DNA of 64,000 nt from Streptomyces sp. CC208A (GTDB lineage Bacteria; Actinomycetota; Actinomycetes; Streptomycetales; Streptomycetaceae). The translations under genes and the position numbers were made by a program. Below, in pieces: positions 62,163 to 64,000 of the stretch. The stretch spans positions 62,001 through 126,000 of the forward strand of contig NZ_JASCXN010000008.1 in NCBI RefSeq assembly GCF_030010625.1, given 5' to 3'. The notes beneath the pieces were generated by a model. That model worked only from the letters and a program-made list of their open reading frames with translations, ran no database searches and was not told the origin of the DNA. Within the stretch, counting starts at the first letter, position 1, and each line of letters begins with the position of its first letter.

Positions 62163-64000
62163 GTGCGTACGCCTCTGCGCAGCAACGGCCCCTTCGAACT
62201 TCCCGACCGCCTCGCCGCCAAGGCCGACCCCGCGCTGATCGCCGACGACGAGAAGCACTTCGCCGCCCTCGCGGAGAGCCTCGACCGGACCGTCGCCGAC
62301 CTCTCCGGTCGGCTCGACACCGTCCGCCGCGCCCCCGGCGGCGCCGGACGCGAAGCCCTGGAGCGCGACCTGGAGGTCCACCGCCTCTCGGCCCGCCTGC
62401 GCGCCCTGCGCCGCTTCGGCCTCGACCTCTGCCTCGGCAGGATCGTCGCCGCCGACGGCACCGAACCCGTCTACATCGGCCGGCTCGGCCTCACCGACGA
62501 CACCGGCCGCCGCCTGCTCGTCGACTGGCGTTCCCCTGCCGCCGAACCCTTCTTCGCCGCCACCCACGCCCACCCGATGGGCCTCGCCAGCCGCCGCCGC
62601 TACCGCTGGACCGGAGGCCGTATCACCGACTACTGGGACGAGGTCTTCACCGAGGGCGGCCTGGACGCGCACGCGGCCCTCGACGACCAGTCCGCCTTCA
62701 TCGCCAGCCTCGGCACCCACCGCTCCGAGCGGATGCGGGACGTCCTCACCACCATCCAGGCCGACCAGGACGCCATCGTCCGCGCCGGCTCCCGGGGCGC
62801 GCTCGTCGTCGACGGCGGCCCCGGCACCGGCAAGACCGTCGTCGCCCTCCACCGCACCGCCTACCTCCTCCACGCCGACCCCCGCCTCGGGCACCGGCGC
62901 GGCGGCGTCCTCTTCGTCGGCCCCCACCAGCCCTATCTGAACTACGTCGCCGACGTCCTGCCCAGCCTCGGCGAGGAGGGCGTCCGCACCTGCACCGTCC
63001 GCGACCTCGTCCCCGAGAGCGCCGTCGCCCGTCCCGAGACCGACCCCGAGGTCGCCCGGCTCAAGGCCTCCGCCGAGCTCGTCCGGGGCATCGACAAGGC
63101 CGTCCGCTTCTACGAGGAGCCGCCGGCCGATACCACCCGCGTCACCACCGACTGGTGCGACGTCCGCCTCACCGCCGAGGACTGGGCCGAGGCCTTCGAC
63201 GCCCCCGGTCCCGGCACCCCGCACAACGAGGCCCGCGAGGTCATCTGGGACGAACTCGTCGAGATCCTCAAGGAGAAGGCGGGACACGACGTCCCCGACG
63301 CGCTCTTCGAGCGGGCCCTGCGCCACGACGCCGACCTCGTCTCCACCCTCGACCGCCACTGGCCCACCCTGCACGCCACCGACCTCGTCGGCGACCTGTG
63401 GACCGTCCCCGCCTACCTGCGGCTCGCCGCCCCCTGGCTCGACCGCGACGAGGTCCGTACCCTCCAGCGCGCCGACGCCCAGGCCTGGACCGACTCCGAC
63501 CTGCCGTTCCTCGACGCCGCCCGGCACCGCCTCGGCGACCCCGAGGCCGGCCTCCGCAAGCGCCGCAAGGACGCCGCCCTGGCCGCCGAACGCGAACGCA
63601 TGGCCGGCGTCATCGAGAACATCGTCCGCGCCGACGCCGACGGGGAGGGCGCCGTCACCATGCTCCTCGGCCAGGACCTCCAGGACACCCTCGTCGACGA
63701 GGACGGCCTGCCCGCCGCCGGCACCGACCCGCTCGCCGGACCCTTCGCCCACGTCGTCGTCGACGAGGCCCAGGAACTCACCGACGCCGCATGGCAGATG
63801 CTGCTCGCCCGCTGCCCCTCGCGCAGCTTCACCATCGTCGGGGACCGCGCCCAGGCCCGCCACGGCTTCACCGAGAGCTGGCGCGAGCGCCTGGAGCGCG
63901 TCGGCCTCGACCGTATCGAGACCGCCTCCCTGAGCATCAACTACCGCACCCCGGAAGAGGTCATGACCGAGGCCGAGCCGGTCATCCGCGCCGCCCTCCC
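62163..64000 (+). CDS. helR: HelR/HelD-type RNA polymerase recycling ATPase, 3'-truncated by window edge
   Basis: 612 complete codons from GTG 62163 are visible, and the frame is open to the end of the window. UvrD-like superfamily 1 fold: N-terminal helical arm (LIADDEKHFAALAESLDRTVADLSGRLDTV), Walker A VDGGPGTGKTVVALHRTA, a long middle insertion, and Walker B VVVDEAQELTDAAW, followed by IVGDRAQARHGF and SINYRTPEEV. HelD-like proteins enter RNA polymerase, clear nucleic acid and release it; the HelR branch in streptomycetes displaces rifamycins and gives tolerance. The RAE-like site upstream supports the HelR identity. The N-terminus and distinctive insertion are seen, but the last part of the second ATPase lobe is outside the window. 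Confidence 0.85.
   Translation, partial: MRTPLRSNGPFELPDRLAAKADPALIADDEKHFAALAESLDRTVADLSGRLDTVRRAPGGAGREALERDLEVHRLSARLRALRRFGLDLCLGRIVAADGTEPVYIGRLGLTDDTGRRLLVDWRSPAAEPFFAATHAHPMGLASRRRYRWTGGRITDYWDEVFTEGGLDAHAALDDQSAFIASLGTHRSERMRDVLTTIQADQDAIVRAGSRGALVVDGGPGTGKTVVALHRTAYLLHADPRLGHRRGGVLFVGPHQPYLNYVADVLPSLGEEGVRTCTVRDLVPESAVARPETDPEVARLKASAELVRGIDKAVRFYEEPPADTTRVTTDWCDVRLTAEDWAEAFDAPGPGTPHNEAREVIWDELVEILKEKAGHDVPDALFERALRHDADLVSTLDRHWPTLHATDLVGDLWTVPAYLRLAAPWLDRDEVRTLQRADAQAWTDSDLPFLDAARHRLGDPEAGLRKRRKDAALAAERERMAGVIENIVRADADGEGAVTMLLGQDLQDTLVDEDGLPAAGTDPLAGPFAHVVVDEAQELTDAAWQMLLARCPSRSFTIVGDRAQARHGFTESWRERLERVGLDRIETASLSINYRTPEEVMTEAEPVIRAAL

Overview
The window looks like a piece of a Streptomyces (or very close actinomycete) chromosome. 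Base composition is very GC-rich, with almost every codon ending in G or C. It carries a full-length two-domain geosmin synthase, an NsdA-type developmental regulator, several SpoIIE/PP2C-type phosphatases and anti-sigma-kinase folds, Tat-exported oxidases, and many genes with GTG/TTG or leaderless starts. No rRNA, tRNA, insertion sequence, prophage or CRISPR array was seen. The longest gene-free stretches are just under 300 bases (4332-4628, 31313-31596, 52218-52503, 53188-53461), and each holds regulatory or repeat structure listed below.

Layout. 1-2040: two overlapping thiolase-like genes of the SCP-x type, both lacking the thiolase nucleophile. 2046-7682: a secreted alpha-N-acetylglucosaminidase diverging from a large ATP-binding regulator, with an inverted repeat over their shared promoter region. 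7765-8645: a small conserved pair ending in an S4 RNA-binding protein. 8732-13084: geosmin synthase and a secreted amidase. 13366-19647: a phosphotransferase-fold protein diverging from an nsdA-like gene, then a PAS/PP2C phosphatase and a protein with a pseudo-caspase-like domain. 19691-27158: small metabolic and conserved genes (PLP enzyme, acetyltransferase, PfkB kinase, a GNAT-AAA+ fusion, SPW, cupin, DinB, NTF2 folds) plus a VanZ remnant. 27350-33048: carboxylesterase, OsmC protein, a two-component system and a 13-bp tandem repeat array beside a small membrane-protein gene. 33284-36150: an exported molybdenum hydroxylase with its 2Fe-2S subunit. 36218-39199: a VWA-domain pair and a secreted endonuclease. 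39395-42956: an Lrp-type regulator diverging from asparaginase, then cholesterol oxidase. 43005-52217: redox enzymes, an L,D-transpeptidase-like lipoprotein, NDH-2, a TetR/methyltransferase pair with clear operators, a beta-propeller lipoprotein and an RNase H. 52504-61992: acyl-CoA and lipid enzymes, a YrdC protein, a disrupted PAS/PP2C/ATPase gene, a SPOR-phosphodiester glycosidase, an HD protein and a GPP34 protein. 62081-64000: a palindrome matching the rifamycin-associated element as I remember it, followed by the first 612 codons of a HelR/HelD-type RNA polymerase motor.

How it works together. Most of this is core-chromosome housekeeping and accessory catabolism, with local regulators acting on neighbours: TetR on a methyltransferase, Lrp probably on asparaginase, a kinase/regulator pair near the repeat array, and an RAE-like site before helR. 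The least explained structures are the interrupted phosphatase gene (56296-58247), the multi-hairpin element at 53245-53338, the 8 x 13 bp array at 31483-31586, and the palindromes before the nsdA-like gene and the large ATPase regulator.
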